Numbered from the stretch's first letter, positions 30,767-42,859 are shown. The stretch: 64,000 bases of DNA from Gracilariopsis chorda (GCA_003194525.1 NBIV01000128.1:1-64000), one strand, 5' to 3'. Notes: generated from the letters alone by a model not told the origin. Made by a program: numbers and translations.

Positions 30767-32050
30767 CTAGCATCGCCTAGTTCTCGGGCGTGCATATCCC
30801 AGTTCTGTTAACCGCCTTGCTACCCTGTCTCTAACAGTTGAGTTTTCCCTTCCCCGCTGTCTTGTTCGCTGTGCGTCTTGTTCCGTATGGAGAAAATTCT
30901 GCAAGTGAACCACTGGTGTTCCAATTACATTGTTCTCCTCCGCGATGCCCAATATGTTATGCATGCCATTAGGAGAGTTGTCAATTATGAAATTGTGAAG
31001 CTTACATGCGACCATGATGATAAGAGTACTCTTAGATAAAAGATGTTTGAGCGGTGACCAAAAAATACCAAAGCGGTTGACAAGCATACCAAAGACTTGC
31101 TCAACGGTGATTCGGCAAGAAGAAAGGTAGAAGTTAAAAGTATCTTTCTCTTGAGAAAGATTGTTCCCAGAATATGGCGTTAATATGTGGCTCCCGCATG
31201 CATAAGCATCATCAGCTGCAATGCATGCCCAATCTGGTAACCTACCACTTTCAACCAATGTATTCAGCGATGAAGATTGAAAGGCAGTGGAATCATGAGT
31301 CGCGCCGGAGTGCCTAGCTGAAACGAATAGGAACTTATAGTTCGCGGACACAGCTGCTTGAACGCAAATGGCGTAGAACCCCTTTCTATTGTAATACTTC
31401 CGGGGATCTGGGGCATCTGTCAACTTTGGTTGCTGAATAGCAATTGCTATTCCATCGAGTGCTGCAACAATCCCTTTAATGGGACTCCTTCGCATTCTTT
31501 GATATTGTTCAGAACGCTGTATACATTCCTCTTCAGACTCCGGAAAAGCAATCCTCGGAAGAATATCATTCAATGCGTCTAATGTTTCTTGGAAGATGTA
31601 GAAAGGGGTATTTCTACCAACACCGTATGGCCAACCTACATCCAGATAGCTTGCTCCAGCTAGTATTCGCAATGTGATACACAGCATAAGTTCAACTGTT
31701 AGAGTAGAAGCTGGGCAGTTTCTGCGTAGTTGTTTCCGCTTAAGTTTCGGCGTTAAAAGCGAAACCAATATATGAAATTGTGCAATGCTGACGCGGTAAA
31801 GACGTTGAAATAGTTCTTCTCCAATATCATTCACATGTTTTATGAAATCGAAGGGATGTCTTCGTTTCACTGTTCTATCGGATCTTCCATCTTTCACAGG
31901 AAAACGTGCCCCCAATACGCTGTAGGAAACTAGTATTGCCGACGCATACAGAGCTCTCTTCTTCGACGAGGAAAACTTCATTGCCTTCTTGATCGCTTGC
32001 GATCGCTTTGCCACCCTTCGGATAGCACGGTTCATGTCTCTTGACTGCAT
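30767..32050 (-). CDS. PIF/Harbinger transposase (DDE_Tnp_4)
   Basis: About 428 residues from ATG 32050; the frame is open upstream to at least 32107 without an ATG. It could begin in a separate exon, for example from the ATG at 32168 with an intron. The catalytic triad is visible: first Asp in GIVAALDGIAIAIQQP, second Asp in FVSARHSGATHDSTAF, and Glu in SSCRITVEQVFGMLVNRFGIF. The sequence WACIAADDAYACGSHILTPYSG and the end CKLHNFIIDNS are standard Harbinger features. No stop or frameshift is present, so this transposase may still be functional. Confidence 0.88.
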   Translation of the reverse strand: MQSRDMNRAIRRVAKRSQAIKKAMKFSSSKKRALYASAILVSYSVLGARFPVKDGRSDRTVKRRHPFDFIKHVNDIGEELFQRLYRVSIAQFHILVSLLTPKLKRKQLRRNCPASTLTVELMLCITLRILAGASYLDVGWPYGVGRNTPFYIFQETLDALNDILPRIAFPESEEECIQRSEQYQRMRRSPIKGIVAALDGIAIAIQQPKLTDAPDPRKYYNRKGFYAICVQAAVSANYKFLFVSARHSGATHDSTAFQSSSLNTLVESGRLPDWACIAADDAYACGSHILTPYSGNNLSQEKDTFNFYLSSCRITVEQVFGMLVNRFGIFWSPLKHLLSKSTLIIMVACKLHNFIIDNSPNGMHNILGIAEENNVIGTPVVHLQNFLHTEQDAQRTRQRGRENSTVRDRVARRLTELGYARPRTRRC

Positions 32051-32168
32051 AAATGTTACAACTTTCTCGTACTTCGCGGGGGAAGGGCATGAACTGGAGG
32101 AGCTCACAACCTGAGATCCTCAAAATGCCTTGCAATGGTACTTTTTGGCACCGTAATGGGCAGTTCAA

Positions 32169-33193
32169 ATAATTATTTCACTTTTACCATACCAACACCT
32201 AGAACGGAATCGTCGTAGAAATTTTGAAATTCATGACTTTGTCCTGATTCATGATTTCCGGTTTTCAAAATTTCAAGGAGTCATATGACGACCATCAGGG
32301 GGGAGGCTGAATCTACTTGTAGTAAAAACAGTAGAAACTCCACCAATCACAAGCACGAGTTCACCCTTGATCAGCGAGTGCAGTAGCCTGGGGGACCGCT
32401 TCCAACGTGTGCCACGGCATGATTGCAAATCAGCCAATCATAAGTAAGAGTTCATCCCGTCATGGCGTCCATATCCATCTGCAACCAATTAAGAAACACC
32501 AAGTCATAGCAGTCCACATTCAAACCTTGCAAAACGCGCGCTTTCTGGTACTGCTCGCACCAAGCATTTTTCTCAGCCAGAACACCTTGCCGTGCGTCCC
32601 AAAATCTAAGGAATGCCCTCATGTCACTGTGTTCTTCCCGATTAGTGCCAATCTTCATTTCACCTCTTTGCTCTGATTTTTTGTCCGGTTCGCGCCAGTT
32701 AAACTCTCGCATCGCATCTACTACACCCCTGCTCTACAATGAGCCTTCTCTAGCTTTTTTGCAATTTCCTAGGTCGCCTTTTGCAGTCATTGTACTCATG
32801 TCTTCTTTGAAAACCTATATCTCACTGCAAATTTGCTTCTTTTCTCCTCTTGCGTGCTTAATCTATTTGTTCTACGCCGTGTGACGTTTTTGTCTACTGA
32901 ACCTAGTTTCGTAGCTCTGCTACGGGCTACCATTGCATGTGTGCTGTATTCGTCCTAGGTTCTTACTTACGTTCAAAGCCACCTTAATATCAGCATTGTG
33001 CTCATCATTGCTTCGCCTGTATGTTTCTTTTCTACACCTGTTAAGCACCTGAATTACACTTTAGAGATCCTTGCTTACTAGTTTATTTCCCATTTACCTT
33101 TCTAATACATATTTCGTATATTAGAAATGGTACTGAGTGTCACCAAAAAGCTACGTTAGGCTCTAATCAAGAAGATCGAAGAAATTTTCCAAG
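32169..33193. other. No gene recognised
   Basis: About 1 kb beyond the Harbinger transposase. It probably holds the outer end of that element and AT-rich spacer. A T-rich region around 32750-33130 has short hydrophobic frames without similarity. Confidence 0.35.
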
Positions 33194-33913
33194 GTGTGTA
33201 GAAAAATGCGCAATTGGAGTTTCCACAAGACGATGAAGCGCAGAAGTTTTGATTTCACTGTCTATACGTGTATTGCAACGCTTGTGTTGAACGACCGCAA
33301 CCACTCAACATCAAATGTTTCCATTCGTAATTGTGAATTGGGTGAGTATATGTGTAATTTGCTCATTACTGCTGGTACCAAAGAAATAGAACCGGTATCT
33401 GGAGTGGTTCTTTGCATATGCAATACCGCGGCCTACCTCATGGAAATGTCAAAATCGTTGTACTCCAAGAACCGCTTAGCTGGGTTCAAATTAGAACATC
33501 TGGAAACTTTCGTTCGGTCATTCTGGTACTCATTGTCTGGGGATAATTCAGAGATACCCACTGTGGTCATACCACTGAGAATTAGGGAGGCTCACTGGTG
33601 GATGATAGTCGGAAGACGATCCTTGAGTAAACTCAGCACGTTGGATACCAGAACTGTGTACTTTGGAGACAGTTTTGGTTGGACTTGTGGAGCAAAACAT
33701 CTCCTTTGGGAGTTGCTTTTACACTCCTTAGAGGCATTACCAATCCACGGATTTGCCCCAATTGTGGGTTCAATTGTGGCAATCTTTGCTGTGAATTTTC
33801 ACCTTCGGGTGAATTTTAGATGGCCTGGTACAGGACAAACGCGTGGCAGGCGTGGGAATTTTTGGCTCCGATCTCGGAATTTCTTTAGTATGTTAGCTCA
33901 GTTTGGCCCCTGA
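33194..33913 (+). pseudogene. Ulp1-like C48 cysteine peptidase fragment
   Basis: The middle of this 239-residue frame resembles the C48 (SUMO protease) fold: VVIPLRIREAHWWMIVG holds the catalytic His in the H-W pair, and TVYFGDSFGW has the catalytic Asp. The Gln/Cys part that should follow is lost from this frame after about 33760; an NCG that could belong to it appears in a neighbouring frame, suggesting a frameshift. Such domains are common in plant-type DNA transposons (Mutator- and CACTA-like), which fits the repeat-rich surroundings. The parent element could not be identified. Confidence 0.45.
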
Positions 33914-34019
33914 CACTGGGTTCTTTACTGTTATGGCCCTGAGAAGGTATGCACTAGTTCATTTAATTAGTTTAGATATTTATAGTGAACCTTATTTAGG
34001 TGGCAGTGACCTCGCAGTC

Positions 34020-34430
34020 GCGAGCGAAAAGTAAACTGAGCCAAGGTTGGTCTTCAAAACCATTGCTCTAGTCTGACAAACTAGAGCGGGCTCTGGTTGC
34101 AACTGCCTTCGTAGGTTCTACTGCGGAAAAGCCATGACATGGCTAAAGAGAATTTTTGCGAAATGGTGAATGAAACCATTGTGGAAGATGAACCGGGCAA
34201 GATTTATCCCATACCGGTATTCAGTGACAGCTCTACTGCGTTATCAATGGTCCAAAATGCCCGAACGTCTGAGTGTAACAAACATATTGCTCTGAAGTTC
34301 CACGATGCAAAATGAATTGTTGACGAATAGAATTGTTTGCATGGAATATTTGCGAACTTACATGCAGCCTGCGGACGTGTTTACTAATTCATTGATGCAA
34401 TATTGTCTGCAAACATTGAGTATGATTTCT
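34020..34430 (+). pseudogene. Ty1/copia RNase H and pol C-terminus remnant
   Basis: Translated pieces PVFSDSSTALSMVQNARTSE, then NKHIALKFHDAK, stop, then in another frame MEYLRTYMQPADVFTNSLM follow the conserved end of copia polyproteins (the S-A-L... N-K-H-I block followed by Q-x-A-D-x-F-T-K-x-L). Several stops and shifts are present. The 3' LTR should follow to the right. Confidence 0.7.
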
Positions 34431-34689
34431 GGGGTACATCGTCACTTCTAATGTCTTTTGACAACTTTTCTAGCGCTTGTGTTTTCTTTTTATGTCTTCA
34501 TTTTGTCTTGATCTGTGTAACAGAAATAAGCACCAGTTGTAGCGTTCTACCCATCTGGGTAGTATGGAGATTGCTGTACCGCTTCCTTTCGGGGCAGTTT
34601 TTTCTTACAAGGATTTGCTGCGCAAGAAGGATACTAACGGGGGCAGCCTTTGTCAATTTATAGAGATAGATACTAGTAGTACGCGATCA

Positions 34690-34880
34690 TGGTACTTGGT
34701 TCATAACTGCAATGGTGAAAATGGCTGTGCCAGCCGTTCAGTGAAACCTGTAGACGTACACGTTTCACTGAAACTGACAGTCAGATTATCAATAAAGCAC
34801 CGCCGGTGGCTCTGGCTGACCTCGTGTGTCGGTCAAGCCGGGAGGCACCAACCCCATCTTTCTCATTTCGTGGTATGTAG
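34690..34880 (+). repeat. Probable copia LTR fragment, shared with 51355-51545
   Basis: Aligns with the reverse complement of 51355-51545. Shared blocks include GTCAGATTATCAATAAAGC, TCTGGCTGA and GAGGCACCA. It lies just downstream of the copia pol remnant, and the AATAAA inside it would suit an LTR polyadenylation signal. Confidence 0.6.
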
Positions 34881-34889
34881 CCTCACTTG

Positions 34890-37600
34890 GTTCATCTAAT
34901 GACTTAAGGAGAGTTGCTCTAATTTCCACTGGGAAGCCATTTTGCTGTTGCCCGTACAAACGACTGGTAAATCATATGCGCATGCGAGAGTATTCCAGAA
35001 AGCTCACGCAGCGCAAGCGTAAAACTACGTTGATCGTCTTCTCATGTTGTATAGAAAGCTTCTCTGAGCAACGCCTTGCTAATAGAATTGCAAGTATCTT
35101 GCGTGCTGACCCTAATCACAATTTTTACCTCTCATTGCAGGCTTGGCCAATAGCACAGTGCAATAAACTTTTGCTAGTTTGTGCACTGTTGCTGGCTTCG
35201 GCTGAAGGCAGGGCAGTGCTTCTAGGCGGGCGCGCGTTAGCCAATCAATGCAACGCGCACTGAATTCCTCAAATTTCATTGTGTAACATAAATAAGATGT
35301 GCTGCCGTGCTCTACCCTTCAGAGTGAAATTTCGGTGGGCAGCAAGGTCAATACAAAGTTTTTATGATATTACTTCAATGGGTCAAGTCGTAGCCTCGGT
35401 TTAATTATAGAATATAAACAGCAATATTGATCTTCAGACAAAATCGGCACTGACTGCCACTGCTTGTCTTTGGTGATTCAAAACGGTTCAAACCCGGCAC
35501 ACAAAAGTTTTACCTTCTTGCCTGCGCTTATTATCATATCTGCTTAGGACTAAACCACAAGTCATACCCCCATGGCTTCCTTGTTCTTTCGTTAAGGTCC
35601 AGGTTTTTGCAACCAACTTGTGTGACAGCTGCTGATCACCATCCTGGCTCACTCGCCCTTCCAGTGACACCTATGTGTCGCACGCAACTCCCGTCATCAA
35701 TGGCTCACTCGCCTTTGAACCTTCTTCACTTTCGCCTATTACACTGACTGGCAGTCTCTTTCAGCTTCTTCCCCTCACACATATTGGAGTCGGCCGCTGC
35801 TGAACAGCATTGAACTGCCACCTCCACTCCATGCATTTGGTCAGCTACCAATCTCGGGTGCAGAAAAGCAGGATCTGAACCAACCGGAGACTTATAAAAA
35901 GATCTGAGTAAGTCGTAGCCTATCCTTACCCCGCAACGGAAGTGGAGTATAAGCAGAGCTAATGAGACCTAAAGACAAGGTGATGGTATTCATTATCCTA
36001 CAAGGAAACGTCAATTAGAAAACGAGATAATCTTTCCAAGTCCAGTATAAGACTCACGCTGGTATTGCCCCAAAAAGACAGGTAGCACGTTGGCTAAGCC
36101 AGACTTCCGTAAGCCAAAGAGCGGCAATAAATCGAATTTCGACTTGAAGTATGCCTGTGGGTAGTGCACTGGCAGTCTAACTGGCTAGGTCGGGATTATT
36201 GTTGCTAACCGTAAGGGATCAGGGTTTTTCGGTGTTTGGCATGGACTCTAACTGTAGAGCAATGCGTTCGCGCATACCCTCTAGAAGAGGTGGATCATGA
36301 ATGATTCAGTACCGACGTGGCATCGGTTCAACTCAGCTATGAAGGGACCCTCGGAAATATTAGGTGAAATTCGATATGAATTAGAATTAGAATTTTTTGA
36401 ACGTTCGTGGATAAAATCTGTGGTATCTGGAATAGATGGAGGCGTGGCAAGCGTACGGATATTATTCATGGTTGGCATGATTCAAACGTTTCGTGTTGCG
36501 CCGTGGCTGGCAGTGTCGCCAAGTGACACAAGTGTGTGGAACACAAGTATGGCTCACTACAGTAGTAGTATTCTTAGTTTATAGTGACTCAATAGTACTT
36601 AAGTATGGACGGCCCTGCAGTTTCACCCTGAAGTGAAGTTAAGCTGCGACTCGGCTATGAGTTTATAGCCTGCGCGAACTGATCAACTCTTTCCGGGTTT
36701 TCAATACATCCCGCCTCGTTATAGTCACTCGCATTGTGTCAGCAATGACCGCTGATCTGTTTTAACCCGTGGGTTTGCCCATTGTTTACTGTTTTTACTG
36801 ATTTATTTATTTTGTATTGTGGGAACCGATAGCTGTTCGACTCAGTATTGGGTTTTGCGGTGCTGGCTGAATAAGCAACACCACCAACCACCGTGTCTCT
36901 TTTGGCTTTCGGCACGACCCGCAGAGTTGTACATTCCCTTTGGTTTCTTCCCCTTTTTCTCTTTTTCGTTTCTGGATTCTTCGTGGACCGGAACACCGCT
37001 CGCACGGACATGCGCCTTATGTTGAACAGATGGAAACGCGATTCTCGTTGCACCTCCGTCGGTACAGCTGGAACCCACCTCGGTTTTCCACCAGAACACC
37101 GTGTGGTACAAAGGGCCTTGTCGCTGTGCCTACCTTGCAAGAGAGCAAGGACGCAAACACATTGGGAGGATCTCCAGCCTGGTGATATTGCTCCAAACTA
37201 ACCAGGACAAGAAAGTAATATGCAGAACGTTCGTCGCGCAAGCAACAGCCAGGGATCAGAAGGAGTTTAACTGATGAAAGCATATCCTGCTGTTAGTAAC
37301 CTTCCCCGGATATTCCGTAAGTTGCTCGCGCCTAAACTCTGGCTTGCGCCAAACATAAGTAAGAAGTTGAAAACACATCTCACAGAGAGAGTCTAACTTG
37401 TAAACAGGGTTCTGACCATAGGGGGACCAGTGAAACATACTGCAAGCAGCCCTGGCTACTCTGCAGAGTAGTACAAAGATCCCTCACCCGGTAGGGGACC
37501 GGTGAAGATTATCATCTACAATATACTCCACCTCGCGTAGATCTCCTTCATTGGTGGACGTAGAGAAAGGCCATTATAGTAAACACATCCTGCATTTGAA
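34890..37600. other. No gene recognised
   Basis: About 2.7 kb with only short unconvincing frames. Given the neighbours, this is probably decayed transposon DNA. No RNA gene could be supported. Confidence 0.35.
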
Positions 37601-37639
37601 TGGTATGACACACCAATACACCTGTCGCATATATGTGCG

Positions 37640-38304
37640 GGATCTTATGTAATGCCTTCAATCCTTCTTCGCCTTTACAGAACCACGACCATCTCACAGC
37701 ACCAATGGCCGCACGAAAGCGATGGGATGATGCCCATCGGAAATCAAGATCTGCTATTGTGCAGAAATTTGGCCCGAAAATTGTCACCGCAGTCTCGGAG
37801 CTACAATGAAGAGATTACTGCTCTGCTTTGCGGGTTTGTACAAACCTCGAAGCGACCAAAACAAGGATAACATGCAGTCCAAGCTCAAACTCTGCCAAAA
37901 GCTGAGTACGATGGCGTTCAGAGACTGACAATACATACAAAAGTTCCTAGTAGAACTTGAAAGAATCTAATTTGAGCTAGCCAGACTTCATGATCCTCTC
38001 ACTGTCAAAGAAAGAAACGCTACCTGACACTGGCGGAATCTTTGATGGCCATAACAATGCTTGCGGACGCAACATATATGGACGAAGATCAAGTGACATC
38101 TCTTGCCTGGTCAGAAATGGACCGATGCATGCACTGCAGCTCCACAATAAGAACAAAGAAGGTCGCAATTAGGACTGAACGTACGCCTTCGCACCATGCC
38201 ACGATGAACTCATCCACACACCGTCACCAACGACGCCAAAAGCCCAATAAGAAGGAATTAAAATGTTGGAACTGCGGTCGAATGGGACAAAGTCGATTTG
38301 AATT
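37640..38304 (+). pseudogene. Ty1/copia gag remnant
   Basis: Frame fragments resemble a copia gag: W-x-x-W/D-x-x-A-H-type text early (about 37690-37810), then LAESLMAITMLADATYMDEDQ and a broken zinc knuckle ELKCWNCGRMGQSRFE. There the first two cysteines remain but the His/Cys half has been replaced because a gypsy LTR begins at 38305. Stops are frequent. This cannot be the same element as the pol remnant at 34.0 kb, because gag lies downstream of it. Confidence 0.5.
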
Positions 38305-38840
38305 TGAAGTAAAACGCCCTCAGAGAGGTATTTATGGCCCTTGATTGATTTCCCGAGAGTTTCAGTAGTGAGGTCATTACGTAAAATATGGTCCACTAAT
38401 AGTAGACTCTACACGTGGGACACGGAAATTTCAATTGGCTTTTGGCTACAGTAAAGGGCATGAACCACCAAAGGGGTGTAGTGTTGTTTATTTTATTTAT
38501 TATTTTACACATACTGCTGTGAAGTTTGGTATTTAGTGCGACGGTGAATTGCCGCCGCGCCAGTAACCCTTTCCACGAAATGGGACCTTAACCTTCGCAT
38601 TTTGCTCTAGCCCTTACTACCTTCACGTGCTTTCCAATCCTTTTTGGAGGGAATTACCGTAGCCTACGGAAGATCTATCCTTCCTGCCCGTCTGAAGGAA
38701 CCCCGTAAAGGGACTGTTATTCCAATTATGTTTGTTGTTTACCTTTGAAGAAGTGTTATTTACCGGCATTGCCTTTTTTTGTAGCCACCCTTGTGACTCA
38801 GCCTCCTCTCACTCATTCCCCACTTCTCTTTTCTTCTATT
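38305..38840 (+). repeat. Diverged solo LTR of the gypsy family
   Basis: Plus-orientation match to the LTRs of copies A and B, beginning with TGAAGT, then ACGCCCTCAG, GTTTATTTTATTTATTATTTT, AGTGCGACGG and CGTAGCCTACGGAAG. No internal gypsy sequence accompanies it. The 5' end is precise; the 3' end is eroded beyond about 38840. It interrupts the copia gag remnant inside its zinc knuckle. Confidence 0.8.
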
Positions 38841-39981
38841 TTAGATGTATTTCATGACATATGCGGTGCAATACTCTGAAGAGGTGAAAGACACACGAGG
38901 GTGTTTGAAATCCTTCGCTGTAGGGTAGCAACAGTAAATAGAGCCAACTGAGGTGGGCGCGCTATTCAGGCATACTTCCGGGGCTCACTGTCCCAACAGG
39001 GGTTCAGCTGTACGGTGAATGCCGAAAACGGGTCGCTGGACAGTGAAAGAAAACAAAATAGAACATCTGTAGACAATGGAGGGTTTACCTGTATAAAGCA
39101 CAAATAGGTAAGAGTTAAGAACACGCATTGCGGATAGAGATGAAGAAGTGGTATGTGGTTCGATATGCAACGAGGTGAAATATCTACTCCCGCACCTGGA
39201 CTTGGCTCTCAAATGTAGTTTAACAAGTACTAGGGGTTTTTGAGTCAGAGCCGAACACTCGTTTGTTGCGTTTACCTTCCCAAGACGTCAGGCGGCTGCA
39301 CACCTAAGTGTTGGTGGTGCAGGCCCACGGTCAAGCGGTCATTATTAGAATAGCTAATTAAAGATAGAACTATTCTTAAGCATTAGGTGCAAACACCACT
39401 AAACGTTTGCTAAGAGTGCCAAAGTGGCAAGTGAAATAATAACCAGTAAAAAAAGCGCAACTGGCCTCGAAAGCGAGTAATTGATCTCGTATTCATATAT
39501 GGAGCTAATACGCCGCGGTGCGTAACTCAAGTAAATCAGTCACATCATGCAAGAGCCTCCCGCAAACGCGTTTCAATACAGTTTGCAAGTGAGGTTATGA
39601 TTCAGGTTTGTCAATTAAAATGAACGGCACAAAAACGCCGAACTGCACAAATAATAGCTTAAAAACAAGGTGCTTGCAACGGGAACATAAAGGTATAAAG
39701 TTTTGTGCGATGTGGTGAAGCTGCGTGTAGCAGAAGAATGCGCACAATGGAGGACGTTTGGCGCCGCTTCAAGACGTAGTGCAAACGAAGCGCGGACTGA
39801 AGAAGCTGTGGCAGGACGCGTGTCAAAGTGGAAGAAGCGCACGCAGGAGCAGTAGAAACCGCAGATATGCATGGACGCGGATGAAAAGCGCAGAGAGGGC
39901 GAAGAGGTACGTAGGTACTCGTTGGGAGACCGGAGAGGGAAGACCAGAGAGAACCCAGGGTGGGACGTTTGTACAGCGATG
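38841..39981. other. No gene recognised; left flank of gypsy copy C
   Basis: Includes open but unrecognised frames on the minus strand at 39615-40088. Because copy C sits in DNA that continues at 51347 with a copia-LTR-like repeat, part of this segment may belong to the same copia element. Confidence 0.35.
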
Positions 39982-39986
39982 CTACA
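39982..39986. repeat. Target site duplication CTACA, left
   Basis: Identical to 51342-51346 on the far side of copy C. Five bases is the normal duplication for Ty3/gypsy integrase. Confidence 0.9.
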
Positions 39987-40703
39987 TGTAGTGCAACGCG
40001 TTTGCAGAGGGTTATCGCATATTGCAACTAATATACACGGAGTTACAGCATCACGGCAAATGCGTTCGATATATGAATTGGAGGTCAATTACTCGACGCC
40101 GAGGTTACTTGCACATTTTTAATGGATATTAGTTTACATCCAACTTTCGCACACGTATCACACGTGTATTGTTTTTTGCACCTTTTATCTAGGAATAGCT
40201 ATATTCTATTTAGCTAATTTAATATAGCTGCCTGACAGTGTGCCGGCACCGTCTATACTTAGGCAGGCGACCGTGACCCCACGGCAGGGGAGTAAACACA
40301 AGAACCGAGTGTTTGGCTCTGACCCAGTAACCCCTGGTGCTTGGTAAACTCCATCGGAGAGCCAACGCTTCGTGTGGGACTAGTTACTCTAACTCGTAGT
40401 ATCTCGAACTGCATTCCGCGTCGCGTTATCATCCACTCTGCGTGTTCCATTTTCTCGTCTATACATCCCCTGATACGGGCAGCAACCCCGTGTTTGCTGG
40501 TGATTCCTTACTTCTTTCTCGCTTTTCTCGGGCTTCCTTTCCGGTTATACCGTACACCAGCACGCCAGTCGTGAAGGTGAGCCTCGGACTTACACCCGAC
40601 TAGCGCACCCACCGCAGGTTGCTCCGTTTACTGTTGCTACCCTTTAAAGAGGAGGAACCGAACGCCTTTGCGTGTCTTTCTCTTTGCAGAGTATTGAACC
40701 ACA
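39987..40703 (+). repeat. 5' LTR of copy C
   Basis: Starts TGTAGTGCAACGCG and ends ATTGAACCACA. Pairs with 50626-51341. The ends correspond to TGAAGTGCAACGCC and ATTGCACCACA of copies A/B. Confidence 0.92.
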
Positions 40704-40706
40704 AAC

Positions 40707-40724
40707 TGGGCTCCCGACCTACAG
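40707..40724 (+). other. Primer-binding site, copy C
   Basis: TGGGCTCCCGACCTACAG, three bases after the LTR. It differs at few positions from the copy A/B site, so the same tRNA (probably tRNA-Tyr) primed this older lineage. Confidence 0.8.
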
Positions 40725-40813
40725 GGTGGTACGAGACTCAGGTCCTCTGGATCGCTTTTCGTGTATACCATTCATTGCCCCATTGTTGGATTTGTGTTGT
40801 GGTTTTTTTTGGT

Positions 40814-42850
40814 ATGTCGTTCTCGATTGGAGGTTCTTCTAGTGAAATCACAATGGGTTCTGGAAAGAAGCCGTCCTGAACTTGGAACAACTCACGACCG
40901 AGGTCTGTAGGTGGAAATTTGCGGCCACGCTCGTGGTCAGCTCCCGATAAGCAGTATTTTGCGGGAAGAAAGGCTGAGGATTGGAAACAAGGTGCTATTT
41001 CGGCAGATTTCACGGTTGTTGGGCCTTCTACCGTTCCTAAGGAGGTCTCTCTGACCACAACTGTGGATAATGATGCACTCCCTGTCGCAATGGAAGCACA
41101 AGCACAAGTTCGTCACTTGGAGGCTCAGATGTCTGTCCTACAGAGCTCTCATGCTGCCCTCGTCAGTGAGATCGATACCCTCCGTATGAGGTTTGATACC
41201 GAACTCATCGGTGGTGTATCCGAAGACATTCGTGTTTTACAAACTGATGTTAAATCTCTTTTAGAGGTTTTACGTGTATACGCTCACATAGTGATGGGGA
41301 TCGACTCTAAGGTTTAATATCGTATTGGCTCGTATCGAGAGGTTGGAGAATACCATCCGTGATGAAGAGGCTGGCCCTGGTTCAAAGGCTGAAGTTTCCC
41401 ATCGGGGACGTGTCAACCAGCGTGGGAAGAAGTATCCCTAGCGGGGAAATGATCGTGATTATGAATCTGATTTGTCCCGTTCATCGGATCATTTTAACCA
41501 CTCGGTGGGCTGGCGTCGGTCTGAGGCCACCTACGGTGTGATTTGATTCCGTTATAAGGGCAGGCGCCACGCCAGATTGAAGGAACTACGGCCTACGAAC
41601 CCCTTGTATACCGAGCTTTTTCCCTATCGGTACTAACGCTTGGAAGATTCTTCTTTGTATCGGACACCCCGTGTTACGGGCCAGGTGAAGGACTGCATCA
41701 AGTGGATGGCTCTTCTATTTCGTAACCAGTTCTTTACTGGGGAAGACCCTATCCTTCTCTTGGATTTTTTTGCATGCTTTCTAGCGGAAACAGATATCCT
41801 CGGCATGAATGAGGGACAGGCGTTCCTTCCCTTGCCTTATTTTCTATGGGCAATCGCTGAAGATCAATTCAACTCTATCAAAGGATCTTCACGGCAATCT
41901 GACGGAGGTGGTACTTGTTGGCCAGAAGCAGTTCAATATTCAATTTTCTCGTATGTGACAGGAAATGCCATTCATGGGGCCACCCTCGCGCTACGCCACA
42001 CTAAGCAACGCCCGAAGGAAACGGAAAAAGAGCACCAAGTCCGACTGAACAAGGCTTTCCATCGTTTTGGTAATGTTTACTCGTCGATAGAGCCTTTTAC
42101 CATGTTTATTGACGGACTGGATGAATCTATCCGCGCCTTTGTCGCTCAACGTTGCGAAGTTAAGTAGAGGGCTACCTACGTGCAGCTGATTCAATACGCA
42201 AAAGCGGGGAGAGACGCTATGCTGGCACGTTCCAGTAATCGGGTGAGGTCTAGAGCACTACATCTGGAGGCTGCCCCGTCCTCGATATTCATGATGCCCC
42301 AGGACTACTTCCGCTCTAAGGTGGATAATCTACACCTCGCTCGTATGGATTTGGTGTGGATCCCCACTACGTAGCTTCTGTCTACCACAGAAGCCTTGCA
42401 GTGCGAGGATACTCAACTTATGTATGCTGGTTTTCCTCGTGTTCGAGCCCCACAAGTTCACCATGCCACTGGATGGGTTCTCGGAGGCCTGGGTGGGTCA
42501 ATACGTGCACTGCAGCGAAGTTCCAAAACAATAGACAGAAGGCCGAGCTCATGTGGAAGTTCAATATGTCATATTTGCTATGACCATGGACATACGTCTC
42601 CGAGCTGTAGTGTCACGGTGAGGGAGATGTCCTCCATCGTGGTTCTATATGAAGCGTTGATTCTCGAGCAGAAGGCATCAGTTCCGATAGCTTCATATCT
42701 TCGTGCTAAAGTGGATCTGACTCATCAGCATACCGCTCACGCGTCAGCACCGGCTGTGCCGTCAGTCACAACCCGGTTCCTACCCCCGTTCGGGCTGACC
42801 CACAGCCACTGCTGGCACAGAATGTTGCCCCCGTAAGGGAAGTTGCTCAC
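40814..42850 (+). pseudogene. gag: Gag remnant, copy C
   Basis: Segments match copies A/B in order: a coiled-coil part (40919-41317), the capsid domain (41640-42167: YRTPRVTGQVKDCIKWM, FFTGEDPILLLDF, GTCWPEAVQYSIFSY, RLNKAFHRFGNVY), and the zinc knuckle in the frame CHICYDHGHTSPSC (about 42567-42608). A stop at 42165 and several shifts inactivate it. The gag end and the start of the pol frame align with the frameshift region of the young copies, though the heptamer is altered. Confidence 0.88.
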
Positions 42851-42859
42851 AGAAAATGA

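Larger units (their letters stand above)
29298..32168. mobile_element. PIF/Harbinger DNA transposon (two convergent ORFs)
   Basis: A transposase gene and a trihelix/Myb-like partner gene lie tail-to-tail with 8 bp between the stop codons, the usual two-protein arrangement of PIF/Harbinger elements. Terminal inverted repeats and a 3-bp target duplication were not located by eye, so the ends given are those of the coding parts only. Confidence 0.75.

Noticed and set aside
36041-36300. Possible tRNA-like text around GGCTAGGTCGGGATTATTGTTGC
   Set aside because: No cloverleaf with paired acceptor, anticodon and T arms could be assembled.
36297-36584. 95-codon plus-strand frame
   Set aside because: Short, no recognisable motif, in decayed transposon surroundings.
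39615-40088. Minus-strand 157-codon Cys/Ser/Arg-rich frame near copy C
   Set aside because: It spans the left end of the copy C LTR and its flank, so it cannot be an ancestral gene as it stands; no similarity recognised.
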